Shown here: positions 1-6,842 of the stretch, in pieces
Position numbering within the stretch: the first letter of the stretch is position 1
Layout: each line of letters starts with the position of its first letter
Assembly: GCA_964590315.1 (NCBI GenBank)
Contig: CAZPVS010000020.1
Span: forward strand, 1 to 18,753
Direction of reading: 5' to 3'
From: JALRHH01 sp964590315
GTDB taxonomy: Bacteria > Patescibacteriota > Saccharimonadia > Saccharimonadales > JALRHH01
DNA: 18,753 bases
Notes under the pieces: model-generated
Databases searched by the model: none
Told to the model about the DNA's origin: nothing
The model's input: the letters and a program-made list of their open reading frames with translations, nothing else
Made by a program: the position numbers and the translations under genes

Positions 1-16
1 ATAGCCATAGTGTGCT

Positions 17-40
17 CCTTGGGTTAGGGTGATTCCAAGG
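17..40. repeat. Small inverted repeat at left edge
   Basis: CCTTGG (17-22) and CCAAGG (35-40) are perfect 6-bp complementary arms around a 12-nt loop, upstream of the first gene. No T-tract follows, so it is a poor intrinsic terminator. I see no convincing coding sequence in 1-89; the stretch may be the tail of an intergenic region from a gene outside the window. Confidence 0.25.
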
Positions 41-60
41 TATTGAACCATTACGACATA

Positions 61-89
61 TTGACCTCTGTTATAAAACATGATATTAT
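61..89 (+). promoter_or_regulatory. Sigma-70-type promoter of the first gene
   Basis: TTGACC (61-66), a 17-nt spacer, then TATTAT (84-89) preceded by TG one base earlier (extended -10). Transcription should start about 7 nt downstream, near position 96, which is the A of an in-frame ATG. The transcript would therefore be leaderless. Confidence 0.65.
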
Positions 90-95
90 ATGATA

Positions 96-731
96 ATGTC
101 CGAAAAACAGTTCGCGGTCATTCATAGCGCATATCGCCCACTTGAAAGTACAACAGAATTTATCAATACCCTACGGACAGAGATGCCCGATAGTGCCTTT
201 ACGTTTCCCGATGAAGAAAAACCCAGCCGACGTGATAGTCGCTTGACTCATCACCCGATACGTCTGCACCTGCTTCAGCGCCACGCACAGGAGCTACTCT
301 CACCGAAATTTCTGTTCAGTGAAACAGAGGATAAGGTCACACCTTTTTTTCAATATGTACAAGAGAACATTGATCAAAGGCCGTTGGACGTCAGTGATAC
401 ATACCCGGTTTTGAGACGTATACCAGCCAGTCGCATACGCTCGAAAACAGATGCCCATATCTACACGCTTGCGCTGCATGTCGAACACGAGCAGATCCAC
501 GCCGAGCGTGCCGTACTACTGCGAGCCCTTGATATCGCGCACCCAAACAAAGTCTTCTCAGCGAGCATGCATCTCGGTAAATTACTCGTATCAGAAGAAA
601 CAGACGTACGTGATATTCGTAGCCAGATTACAGAAGCAACAGATAGCCTTACAATAACACTCGGTCAGTTCACGCTGGACTTTGAGCATGGAGTATTTCA
701 AAATCAGATTAGCATACGCCAGCAAGACTGA
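96..731 (+). CDS. Hypothetical protein, possible 2H-phosphoesterase-like fold
   Basis: A 211-residue soluble protein with no signal peptide or membrane segment, which I do not recognise. The frame also opens at ATG 90, but the promoter -10 ends at 89, so ATG 96 (MSEKQF) fits a leaderless start better. It is rich in His and Arg, with a HHPIRLHLLQRH stretch near residues 52-63, a charged helix around HVEHEQIHAERAVLL and a late MHLGKL segment followed by a helix and a strand-like SLTITLGQF. The late His-x-Gly-Lys motif and its surroundings faintly recall the second His motif of 2'-5' RNA-ligase-like (2H) proteins, but a matching first motif is not clear, so no function is assigned. It ends with TGA 20 bp before the next gene, which has its own -10 box. 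Confidence 0.7.
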   Translation: MSEKQFAVIHSAYRPLESTTEFINTLRTEMPDSAFTFPDEEKPSRRDSRLTHHPIRLHLLQRHAQELLSPKFLFSETEDKVTPFFQYVQENIDQRPLDVSDTYPVLRRIPASRIRSKTDAHIYTLALHVEHEQIHAERAVLLRALDIAHPNKVFSASMHLGKLLVSEETDVRDIRSQITEATDSLTITLGQFTLDFEHGVFQNQISIRQQD

Positions 732-736
732 TAGCG

Positions 737-742
737 TACAAT
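737..742 (+). promoter_or_regulatory. -10 box of CDP-alcohol phosphatidyltransferase gene
   Basis: TACAAT lies 8 nt upstream of ATG 751, just after the preceding stop codon, and there is no Shine-Dalgarno sequence. Predicted transcription start is about 749, giving a leader of 0-2 nt. No good -35 is visible. Confidence 0.45.
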
Positions 743-750
743 AGAATCGA

Positions 751-1290
751 ATGATACATATAAGTAGACAAGACGTGTTTTCTCCGGCAAATGCTACCAG
801 CGTTCTTGGTCTCGCGCTCACAATATACGGTGCCGTGCATATCACCACCTTGCATGGTGTCCTTTTATTGGGGCTTGGCCGAGTTATCGATGTTTTTGAC
901 GGTAAGATTGCTCGTGCCACACACACCAGCCAACTGGGGGCAGCTGTTGATGCCACGTGCGATAAGATTGGCATCGCTGTTCTGGTGACTGCAGCATGGC
1001 TGTCACACATCGCTCCGTACTGGCTACTCGTCTATATTCTGATACAAAACATCTTGAATATTATCGTCAGTGCTCTGACGAGCGCCCGCGGTGGCACGCC
1101 GGCGGCATCACGAATGGGTAAGCACGCCATGTTCTTGCAGAATGTCAGTCTTGGGTGTTACGCACTAGGGTACACAACTGATATTCATTTTTTCGGGATA
1201 GTTGGCCTCATTGTCGGACTCATTAGTGTGTATTGGGCTACTAGAGCGACATATGGATACGCCGCACTCCTCCCTGAGCGTCACAAATAA
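751..1290 (+). CDS. CDP-alcohol phosphatidyltransferase family membrane protein
   Basis: A 179-residue integral membrane enzyme of the CDP-alcohol phosphatidyltransferase family, which transfers a phosphatidyl group from CDP-diacylglycerol to an alcohol (such as glycerol phosphate or inositol phosphate) in phospholipid synthesis. The family signature is present at residues 47-71: D47-x2-D50-G51-x2-A54-R55, then G63, D67 and D71. These residues bind metal and CDP. The gap between AR and G is 7 residues here; 8 is usual. Hydrophobic helices surround the motif (about 16-45, 73-105, 125-172). The acceptor alcohol cannot be read from the sequence, so PgsA-like is only a possibility. Length is close to the family norm of about 180-200 residues. 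Two PimA-like glycosyltransferases lie about 10 kb away, and an inositol-phosphate product would be compatible with them, though this is speculation. Confidence 0.85.
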   Translation: MIHISRQDVFSPANATSVLGLALTIYGAVHITTLHGVLLLGLGRVIDVFDGKIARATHTSQLGAAVDATCDKIGIAVLVTAAWLSHIAPYWLLVYILIQNILNIIVSALTSARGGTPAASRMGKHAMFLQNVSLGCYALGYTTDIHFFGIVGLIVGLISVYWATRATYGYAALLPERHK

Positions 1291-1316
1291 CAACAGACGT
1301 TTCTCGCAAACATGAC

Positions 1317-1322
1317 TATAAT
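1317..1322 (+). promoter_or_regulatory. -10 box of dnaX
   Basis: A perfect TATAAT lies 8 nt before ATG 1331. Predicted transcription start is 1329-1331, so dnaX mRNA would be leaderless. No Shine-Dalgarno sequence and no consensus -35 are visible. Confidence 0.6.
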
Positions 1323-1330
1323 AGATTGAA

Positions 1331-2842
1331 ATGGGACAGGCGCTTTATAGAAAATACCGTTCAAAGTCACTTCATGAGATTGTGGGACAGCCGCATATCA
1401 CGAAAACTCTTGAAAACGCCCTGCAAAAGGATGCAATCAGTCATGCCTATTTATTTACCGGTCCCCGCGGTGTCGGTAAGACAAGTATCGCCCGTATTCT
1501 TGCTCATGAGGTCAACGGACTGCCCTATGATGACGATTCAATCCACCTCGATATTATTGAGATCGATGCGGCAAGCAATCGTCGTATTGACGAAATTCGT
1601 GAACTTCGTGAACGCGTTCATACTGCACCGACCAGTGCAAAGTATAAGGTCTACATCATTGATGAAGTACACATGCTTACTAAAGAGGCGTTTAATGCAC
1701 TCTTAAAAACCTTAGAGGAACCCCCTGCACATGTCATATTCATCCTGGCGACAACAGAAGCACACAAGTTGCCAGAGACAATAGTCAGCCGTACACAGCG
1801 CTTCACATTTAAACCAGTCGAACGCAGCGAAGTCGTTGACCATCTTCGCTATATTGCCACACAAGAAGGCGCAGATATTAGCGATGATGCGCTGGAGCTC
1901 ATCGCAGAGCATGGTGACGGTAGTTTCCGCGATAGTATCAGTCTGCTTGATCAAGTCCGCGGTCAAGGTCCTGCAGTCACGCTCGCAGACGTGCAGACGC
2001 TGCTGGGGATTGCACCACAGCAAACCCTTGATGAGCTCATGAATGCGCTGCAACAGCACGACCCGGCTACGCTTATAACCCTCCTGCAACACATGAGAGA
2101 ACGTGGCTACCATGCAGCACAGATAGCTAAGCAATTGGCAGCCACGCTACGAAACGGTCTTATCACGGGAACAGGGAAGTTGTCTGTTGATACCGTACCT
2201 CACGTACTGCAAGAACTGCTCGCAGTACAGGCAAGTCACGATCCAGAATCGGCACTCGAGATAGCATTATTGAACGTCGTATTGCACAATAATAGCGAAG
2301 TACCTGAGCCAGTCACACCCGCGGCAAAAGAAAGCCCCGTCATACCTCCAAAACCTGCTCCTGCCCCTGTGAAACCGTCGGAACAAAAGCAGAAGACAGC
2401 TGAACCCGTCAAAAAGATAGCCACATCTCCCAACCCAGCACCGGAACCGAAAGCAAAGAAAACATCCTCCCCACCAGGATCCGTACTGGATGCTGACACC
2501 TGGACCAATGCGCTTGCGACCATTAAACAAACGCATAATACGCTGTATAGTGTGGCCCGCATGGCCGATGCTCATATTCAGGACGGCGAGCTAACCCTTG
2601 CATTTGGTTTCCCGTTTCATCAGAAACGCATGAATGAGCCCAAGAATAAGCAAGTTATCGCCGAAGTTATGCAAAAAGTCCTCGGCAAACCGGTAGTCAT
2701 CCACTGCATCGTAGGGGAATCCACTCCTAAAAAGCAGACACAAGCTGCAAAAATCACACCGCCAGCCAGCACAGCAGAGAAACCAGGTGTTATTTCAACC
2801 ATAAGCAATATATTCGGCGGCGCTGAAGTGCTAGAATCATAG
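1331..2842 (+). CDS. dnaX: DNA polymerase III subunit gamma/tau
   Basis: The 503-residue clamp-loader ATPase that loads the beta clamp and tethers polymerase to helicase. Visible motifs: N-terminal ALYRKYR, Walker A GPRGVGKTS (44-52), IEIDAASN (77-83), Walker B IIDEVHML (109-116), LLKTLEEPP, sensor 1 LATTEAHKLPETIVSRTQRF and sensor 2 GSFRDSISLLDQ. After the collar domain comes a Pro/Lys/Ala-rich linker (about 322-390) and a C-terminal tau-like domain. The four-Cys zinc module that normally lies between Walker A and IEIDAASN is absent: residues 60-74 form a short loop with no Cys. I see no clear A-rich slippery site followed by a prompt stop, so only the long form is predicted. dnaB follows after 5 bp. 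Confidence 0.96.
   Translation: MGQALYRKYRSKSLHEIVGQPHITKTLENALQKDAISHAYLFTGPRGVGKTSIARILAHEVNGLPYDDDSIHLDIIEIDAASNRRIDEIRELRERVHTAPTSAKYKVYIIDEVHMLTKEAFNALLKTLEEPPAHVIFILATTEAHKLPETIVSRTQRFTFKPVERSEVVDHLRYIATQEGADISDDALELIAEHGDGSFRDSISLLDQVRGQGPAVTLADVQTLLGIAPQQTLDELMNALQQHDPATLITLLQHMRERGYHAAQIAKQLAATLRNGLITGTGKLSVDTVPHVLQELLAVQASHDPESALEIALLNVVLHNNSEVPEPVTPAAKESPVIPPKPAPAPVKPSEQKQKTAEPVKKIATSPNPAPEPKAKKTSSPPGSVLDADTWTNALATIKQTHNTLYSVARMADAHIQDGELTLAFGFPFHQKRMNEPKNKQVIAEVMQKVLGKPVVIHCIVGESTPKKQTQAAKITPPASTAEKPGVISTISNIFGGAEVLES
2832..2837 (+). promoter_or_regulatory. Possible -10 box of dnaB inside the dnaX 3' end
   Basis: TAGAAT lies 10 nt before ATG 2848 and overlaps the last dnaX codons. 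It matches the position of -10 boxes ahead of other host genes in this window. dnaB may equally be co-transcribed with dnaX; a weak AGGA lies only 3-4 nt before the ATG. Confidence 0.35.
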
Positions 2843-2847
2843 GAACT

Positions 2848-4224
2848 ATGGCAGGGGACAGAAACAACTTACCGGCTGGAGCAAAATTACCACCGCAGAA
2901 TACTGATGCTGAGGCAAGTTTGCTCGGGGCAATTCTGATTGATGCAGATGCCATTGTGAAGATTGCGGATGTTGTCCACCACGAGGACTTCTATGAAGAG
3001 CGCAATCAACGGATTTATGAAGCCATTATTAACTTGTATGAGAAACACAGCCCGATTGACGTACTGACCTTATCCGATCAGCTGAAGGGTAATGGCTTTT
3101 TAGAAATGGTCGGTGGTCCCGGTTATCTAACAGAACTGACCAACTTTGTGCCGACTGCAACTCACGTTGAGCAGTATGCAGAAATCGTGTCCCAGAAATC
3201 ACTACGACGGCGGCTCATAAAGGCTTCCCAGGACATCGTTGGCCTCGGCTACGATGAAGCACGGAGTCTCCAGGAACTGGTAGAAGAAGCAGAGACCAAA
3301 TTGTTTGAAGTCAGTCAACGGCATGTCAAACAAGACATTACGAGCATTGAAACTATTTTGTCCGAGAGCTTTGATAGACTTGATGAGCTCCACAAAGACA
3401 AGGGCAAAATCCGCGGTGTGCCAACCGGATTTAAAGATATGGATAACATCCTCGCCGGCTTACAGCGATCAGACCTTTTCATCTTGGCAGCTCGTCCCTC
3501 CATGGGTAAAACGGCATTTGCGCTTAACCTGGCACATAATGTTGCCGTCAAGGCTAACGAGGCAGTGTTAGTGTTCAGCCTTGAAATGAGTAAGGAGCAG
3601 CTTGTAGACCGCATGCTCTCAATGGAGTCGGGGGTCGATGCCTGGGCACTTCGTACCGGAAACCTGACTGATGCGGATTTTGAAAAAATTGGTCAAGCCA
3701 TGGGGACATTGTCTGAAGCACAGATATACATCGACGACTCTCCTGGAATTACCGTCAGCGACTTGCGCACAAAAGCGCGGCGCGAGGCCCATCTTCGGCC
3801 ACTTGGGCTTATTATTGTCGACTATTTGCAGCTTATGAGTGGCGGGAGCAAGTTTGGTGGTGATGGCAACCGTGTGCAAGAAATTTCTGAAATATCTCGT
3901 GGCCTGAAGGGCATCGCCCGAGAGCTTAATGTGCCCTTAATCGCCCTGAGTCAGCTCAGTCGATCAGTCGAAAGTCGGCACCCACAGATTCCACAACTAG
4001 CCGACCTGCGAGAATCAGGCTCTATCGAACAAGATGCCGATGTCGTGGCCTTCATTTACCGAGAAGAATATTATAATCCTGAGACTGACCGTAAAAACAT
4101 CACTGATATATTCATCAAGAAACACCGTAACGGGCCCACGGGGGCGGTAGAACTTTACTTTGACCGTGAAAAGCAGCGATTCCTTGGGGTAGACAAAAAG
4201 CATTCGACACCGTTCGATGAATAG
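2848..4224 (+). CDS. dnaB: Replicative DNA helicase DnaB
   Basis: A 458-residue hexameric 5'-3' helicase that unwinds DNA at the replication fork. The N-terminal primase-interacting domain begins at LPPQNTDAEASLLGAIL (14-30). The RecA-like motor carries Walker A ARPSMGKT (215-222), SLEMSKEQL (244-252), Walker B LIIVDYLQLM (321-330), LIALSQLSR (365-372) and the C-terminal LADLRESGSIEQDADVV (384-400) with the inter-subunit arginine region. Length is normal and no intein is present. It lies 5 bp after dnaX, so two replisome components that contact each other (tau and helicase) are adjacent, probably in one transcription unit, although a separate -10 is possible. Confidence 0.97.
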   Translation: MAGDRNNLPAGAKLPPQNTDAEASLLGAILIDADAIVKIADVVHHEDFYEERNQRIYEAIINLYEKHSPIDVLTLSDQLKGNGFLEMVGGPGYLTELTNFVPTATHVEQYAEIVSQKSLRRRLIKASQDIVGLGYDEARSLQELVEEAETKLFEVSQRHVKQDITSIETILSESFDRLDELHKDKGKIRGVPTGFKDMDNILAGLQRSDLFILAARPSMGKTAFALNLAHNVAVKANEAVLVFSLEMSKEQLVDRMLSMESGVDAWALRTGNLTDADFEKIGQAMGTLSEAQIYIDDSPGITVSDLRTKARREAHLRPLGLIIVDYLQLMSGGSKFGGDGNRVQEISEISRGLKGIARELNVPLIALSQLSRSVESRHPQIPQLADLRESGSIEQDADVVAFIYREEYYNPETDRKNITDIFIKKHRNGPTGAVELYFDREKQRFLGVDKKHSTPFDE

Positions 4225-4246
4225 CGCATCTGAAACATGGATTTGC

Positions 4247-4252
4247 TATACT
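4247..4252 (+). promoter_or_regulatory. -10 box of membrane protein gene
   Basis: TATACT lies 12 nt before ATG 4265, giving a predicted leader of about 5 nt. There is no Shine-Dalgarno sequence. Confidence 0.4.
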
Positions 4253-4264
4253 GATGCATAAGCT

Positions 4265-5485
4265 ATGAAAAAATCGCTCAAGAGATTACGGGCTACTATC
4301 GCAGATAACTGGCAGTTGGGGCTCGTGTTTACGATAACAATGGCAGCAGCAGTTGGTATTCTATTCTATCAGCTCGGAAGCCTCCTAGGCGGCCTCTCCG
4401 CAGATGAATATTCCCTGCAACAACAAGTCGCTACTAACGCATTTAATCCTGAGTCATTACTCAGGAACCCATTATATTTGCCGTATTACCTCATGCTGTA
4501 TCTCCTGCAACTTGGACCATTCCATGGCCCCACAGCGCTTCGGGCGGTAGGTGCACTCTTCGGATTAGTGGGTGCTGCGAGTTTCTTTATTATCCTCCGT
4601 AGCTGGTACACACAGCGCGTTGCACTACTGGGCACAGTATTGTTTATGACCTCTGGCTGGTTTCTCTTCAGCACACGTACTGCCAGCCCAGAAAGTAGCT
4701 ACTTATTACTTTTGCCGCTCATCGCTGGGGCAGTAGGGCTCCATGCGCAACCTCGTTCAAAGCTCGCCTTTTTAAGCGTATTTCTACTTGGGCCGTTGCT
4801 CCTCTATGTCCCCGGTGTTACATGGTTCTTACTCCCGACAATGTATATACAGCGTGCCACCATACTGCAGAGTCTCCGTCTAATACCCACATGGCTCTCA
4901 ATCGTAAGCATTATCACTGCCGTAGTAATGTTGATACCACTGGTCGCAATGGTTGCATGGCCAGCGGGAATGACTGCGCTTGATAATGTACTCGTCCTCT
5001 TGGGGCTGCCTCAGTCCATGCCATCACTCGCTGCCGTCCTATCAAATCTTAGCGCTATCTTTGGGCAGGTGTTCTTCCTGAATAATAATGGTCCTGTATC
5101 GGCAGTCAGTAAATTACCTTGGCTGGATATCACATCAAGTGTTCTTGTCTTGCTCGGAATCATCCAATTCGTTCGACATTACAAGCTTGATCGCACAAAG
5201 CTACTGGGAATTATAGGTCTGTTGGGAATTGCCTTACTCGCACTCGGTGGCCCTGTCTCAATCGTACTTCTGCTGCCATTCGTATATCTGGTTGCGACCG
5301 AAGGGTTACGATGGCTCCTCGAGTTATGGCTGCAAGTATTTCCGCGTAATCCGTTTGCGCGTGGTTTTGCGGTCATTGTGGTGACTATTCTCGTTCTGTC
5401 AATTGCGACCTACCAAGTCAGTCGATACTTTATTGCCTGGAGTAGTGTCCCGGAAACACGGGCACTCTATAATAAAGTTCCGTAA
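4265..5485 (+). CDS. Polytopic membrane protein, GT39/PMT-like (GT-C) candidate
   Basis: A 406-residue protein with a basic N terminus (MKKSLKRLR), one hydrophobic segment (about 18-43), an extracytoplasmic-type loop with Asp-Glu (LSADEYSLQQQ, D47-E48), then about nine more hydrophobic helices. A hydrophobic helix followed by an acidic pair in the first external loop, then a NPLYLPYYLML helix, is the layout of GT-C transferases such as GT39/ArnT. These use polyprenyl-phosphate sugars to glycosylate protein or lipid. The large C-terminal soluble domain of some family members is missing: the protein ends soon after the last helix with VPETRALYNKVP. The assignment rests on layout rather than a complete motif. 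Its own -10 box precedes it. Confidence 0.6.
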   Translation: MKKSLKRLRATIADNWQLGLVFTITMAAAVGILFYQLGSLLGGLSADEYSLQQQVATNAFNPESLLRNPLYLPYYLMLYLLQLGPFHGPTALRAVGALFGLVGAASFFIILRSWYTQRVALLGTVLFMTSGWFLFSTRTASPESSYLLLLPLIAGAVGLHAQPRSKLAFLSVFLLGPLLLYVPGVTWFLLPTMYIQRATILQSLRLIPTWLSIVSIITAVVMLIPLVAMVAWPAGMTALDNVLVLLGLPQSMPSLAAVLSNLSAIFGQVFFLNNNGPVSAVSKLPWLDITSSVLVLLGIIQFVRHYKLDRTKLLGIIGLLGIALLALGGPVSIVLLLPFVYLVATEGLRWLLELWLQVFPRNPFARGFAVIVVTILVLSIATYQVSRYFIAWSSVPETRALYNKVP

Positions 5486-5492
5486 TAAATGC

Positions 5493-5536
5493 TATAATAT
5501 AACAGATACAGCTACACAGTCATAAGGAGACGAATT
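5493..5536 (+). promoter_or_regulatory. Promoter -10, leader and Shine-Dalgarno of ybaB
   Basis: TATAAT (5493-5498) is followed by a leader of about 30 nt with AAGGAG (5524-5529), 7 nt before the GTG start at 5537. This is the only host gene here with a clear leader and a strong ribosome-binding site, and the site fixes the GTG start. Confidence 0.6.
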
Positions 5537-5830
5537 GTGAGTAAATTTGATCAAGCCAAGATGCTAATGAAGCTAAAGAAACTGCAGAAAGAGTTGCAGA
5601 AAATGGTCATCGAAGTCGAAAAAGGCGATGGTGCGGTACGAGTTGAGATCACGGGCGAACAAAAGCTTAAAAAGGTACACATTGATCCCGACTATGTCGA
5701 TCTTGAGGACATCGGTCAGCTCGAACGGTGGATTGAAGATGCCGTCAAAGAAGCTATTCAACAAAGCCAGAAGATTGCCGCCGAAAAAATGGGCCCCATG
5801 ATGGGTGGTCTGGGCGACCTCGGCTTATAA
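5537..5830 (+). CDS. ybaB: YbaB/EbfC family nucleoid-associated protein
   Basis: A 97-residue DNA-binding protein of the YbaB/EbfC family, which form dimers shaped like tweezers and coat the nucleoid. The usual order is seen: N-terminal Lys-rich coiled helix (KMLMKLKKLQKELQKM), a beta hairpin (VEITGEQKLKKVHIDPDYVD), a C-terminal helix (LERWIEDAVKEAIQQSQKIAAEKM) and a Gly/Met tail (MGPMMGGLGDLGL). It starts with GTG behind AAGGAG. It lies 90 bp before recR, the common arrangement in bacteria, where dnaX is normally immediately upstream; here dnaB and a membrane protein intervene. Confidence 0.93.
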   Translation: MSKFDQAKMLMKLKKLQKELQKMVIEVEKGDGAVRVEITGEQKLKKVHIDPDYVDLEDIGQLERWIEDAVKEAIQQSQKIAAEKMGPMMGGLGDLGL

Positions 5831-5920
5831 CCACTCGCTCACAATAGGCGCTGCTAGTATTCACCTACCAGATACCCGCACATGGGAGCCATTACATTAA
5901 TGAAAACTGAGAAATAATAC

Positions 5921-6532
5921 ATGATACAAGTGTTGCCGCCGGCATTGATTGAACTCATTGAGGCGCTCGGCTCATTGCCGGGGGTCGGCCCACGTACTGC
6001 AGAGCGGTACGCATATTTTCTTCTGAAGGCAGACCCATCATTAGGCAAGCGTATTGCTAAAGCAGGGGCGACGATTCATGATAAAGTTGCGTATTGCAAA
6101 CGAACATTTGCACTTATTGAACAAGGCAAGGAGTTGTCTGACTTATACACCGATCCGTCCCGTGACAAACAGCTTGTTGCGGTCGTTGCAGAGCCGTTCG
6201 ATATTGTTGCACTAGAAAAAACAGGGCAGTACAAGGGCACATATCATGTGCTTGGAGGATTGGTGTCACCCATCGATGGTGTCGGTCCTGAGCAACTCAA
6301 TATCGCAGAGCTTATGATGCGCATCGATGAAGATGCGGTTGAAGAGATCATTCTCGCTACCAACGCCAGCGTAGAAGGAGAGTCGACCGCACTGTATATC
6401 CAGCAACAAATTGGTGAACGAAGCGTCAAGATTACCCGCCTCGCCCGCGGACTCCCCGTCGGGGTTGATCTCGAATACGCCGATCAAATTACCTTAGGTA
6501 GAGCACTTGAAGGACGAACGCAGCTTATTTAA
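5921..6532 (+). CDS. recR: Recombination mediator RecR with degenerate zinc finger
   Basis: A 203-residue RecR, which with RecO/RecF loads RecA onto SSB-coated DNA. The N-terminal helix-hairpin-helix is intact (LPGVGPRTAERYAYFLL, 19-35). The Toprim region is recognisable (LVAVVAEPFDIVALEKTGQ; YHVLGGLVSPIDGVGPEQL) and the C-terminal Walker B-like segment (ITRLARGLPVGVDLEYADQI) is normal. The four-Cys zinc finger that should follow the HhH is reduced to one cysteine (C59 in VAYCKRTFALIEQ); the other three positions are non-Cys. Length equals the family norm of about 200. The start at ATG 5921 has no Shine-Dalgarno, and GTG 5930 is an alternative. Its stop overlaps the convergent DUF1653 gene by 4 bp. 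Confidence 0.94.
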   Translation: MIQVLPPALIELIEALGSLPGVGPRTAERYAYFLLKADPSLGKRIAKAGATIHDKVAYCKRTFALIEQGKELSDLYTDPSRDKQLVAVVAEPFDIVALEKTGQYKGTYHVLGGLVSPIDGVGPEQLNIAELMMRIDEDAVEEIILATNASVEGESTALYIQQQIGERSVKITRLARGLPVGVDLEYADQITLGRALEGRTQLI

Positions 6533-6789
6533 ATCTGGGTAAACCTCTTCACTACTCGGTTATCCCATTCCACATCAGCCTCCCAATCAGCAAGCGGTCG
6601 TACGAACGAGACACCAGAACGCTGCAGCGACGAATAGACAACTGCCAGTGAGTTGTCAGTTTCTTGTATCACAATGTCACCAACAGTATATTCCTCACCC
6701 TTGTAGTGCCGCCAATTACTCGCAGGAGGAACGACTAATCGTGCTTCTGCTAACATCTGTTCAAGATCTTCATACGGAAGTTTTGTCAT
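6529..6789 (-). CDS. DUF1653 family protein
   Basis: An 86-residue small soluble protein with the DUF1653 pattern: WRHYKGEEYTVGDIVIQETDNSLAVVYSSL followed by VSFVRPLADWEADVEW and a C-terminal VVKRFTQI. The family (Tyr-x-His-Tyr-Lys-Gly at the start, a Val-Arg-Pro segment and an Arg-Phe near the end) is widespread, forms a small beta-rich fold and has no established function. A 30-residue N-terminal helix precedes the domain. The gene is the only minus-strand gene within this part of the plus-strand block. It overlaps the 3' end of recR tail to tail and shares a 53-bp divergent promoter gap with the DHH gene. Confidence 0.85.
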   Translation of the reverse strand: MTKLPYEDLEQMLAEARLVVPPASNWRHYKGEEYTVGDIVIQETDNSLAVVYSSLQRSGVSFVRPLADWEADVEWDNRVVKRFTQI

Positions 6790-6842
6790 ACATCCAGCTT
6801 ACCAAAGCGAATTCAATTAAGAAAACTGTTAAAATATATGTA
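6790..6842. promoter_or_regulatory. Divergent promoter region, DUF1653 and DHH genes
   Basis: This AT-rich 53-bp gap must serve both directions. On the plus strand TAAAAT (6830-6835) ends 7 nt before ATG 6843, predicting a leaderless DHH transcript. On the minus strand a weak TAAGCT-type -10 lies just upstream of ATG 6789. Neither gene has a Shine-Dalgarno sequence. Confidence 0.4.

Noticed and set aside
591..1010. Minus-strand 139-aa Cys-rich open frame
   Set aside because: Antisense shadow of the CDP-alcohol phosphatidyltransferase gene, whose motifs are clear.
2400..2470. dnaX programmed frameshift site for a gamma form
   Set aside because: An A-rich stretch (CAAAAAG) exists, but no stop codon follows promptly in the -1 frame and no clear stimulatory stem was seen.
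6648..6842. N-terminal extension of the DHH protein by 65 codons
   Set aside because: Antisense to the DUF1653 gene and unlike the family; ATG 6843 sits correctly after a -10 box.
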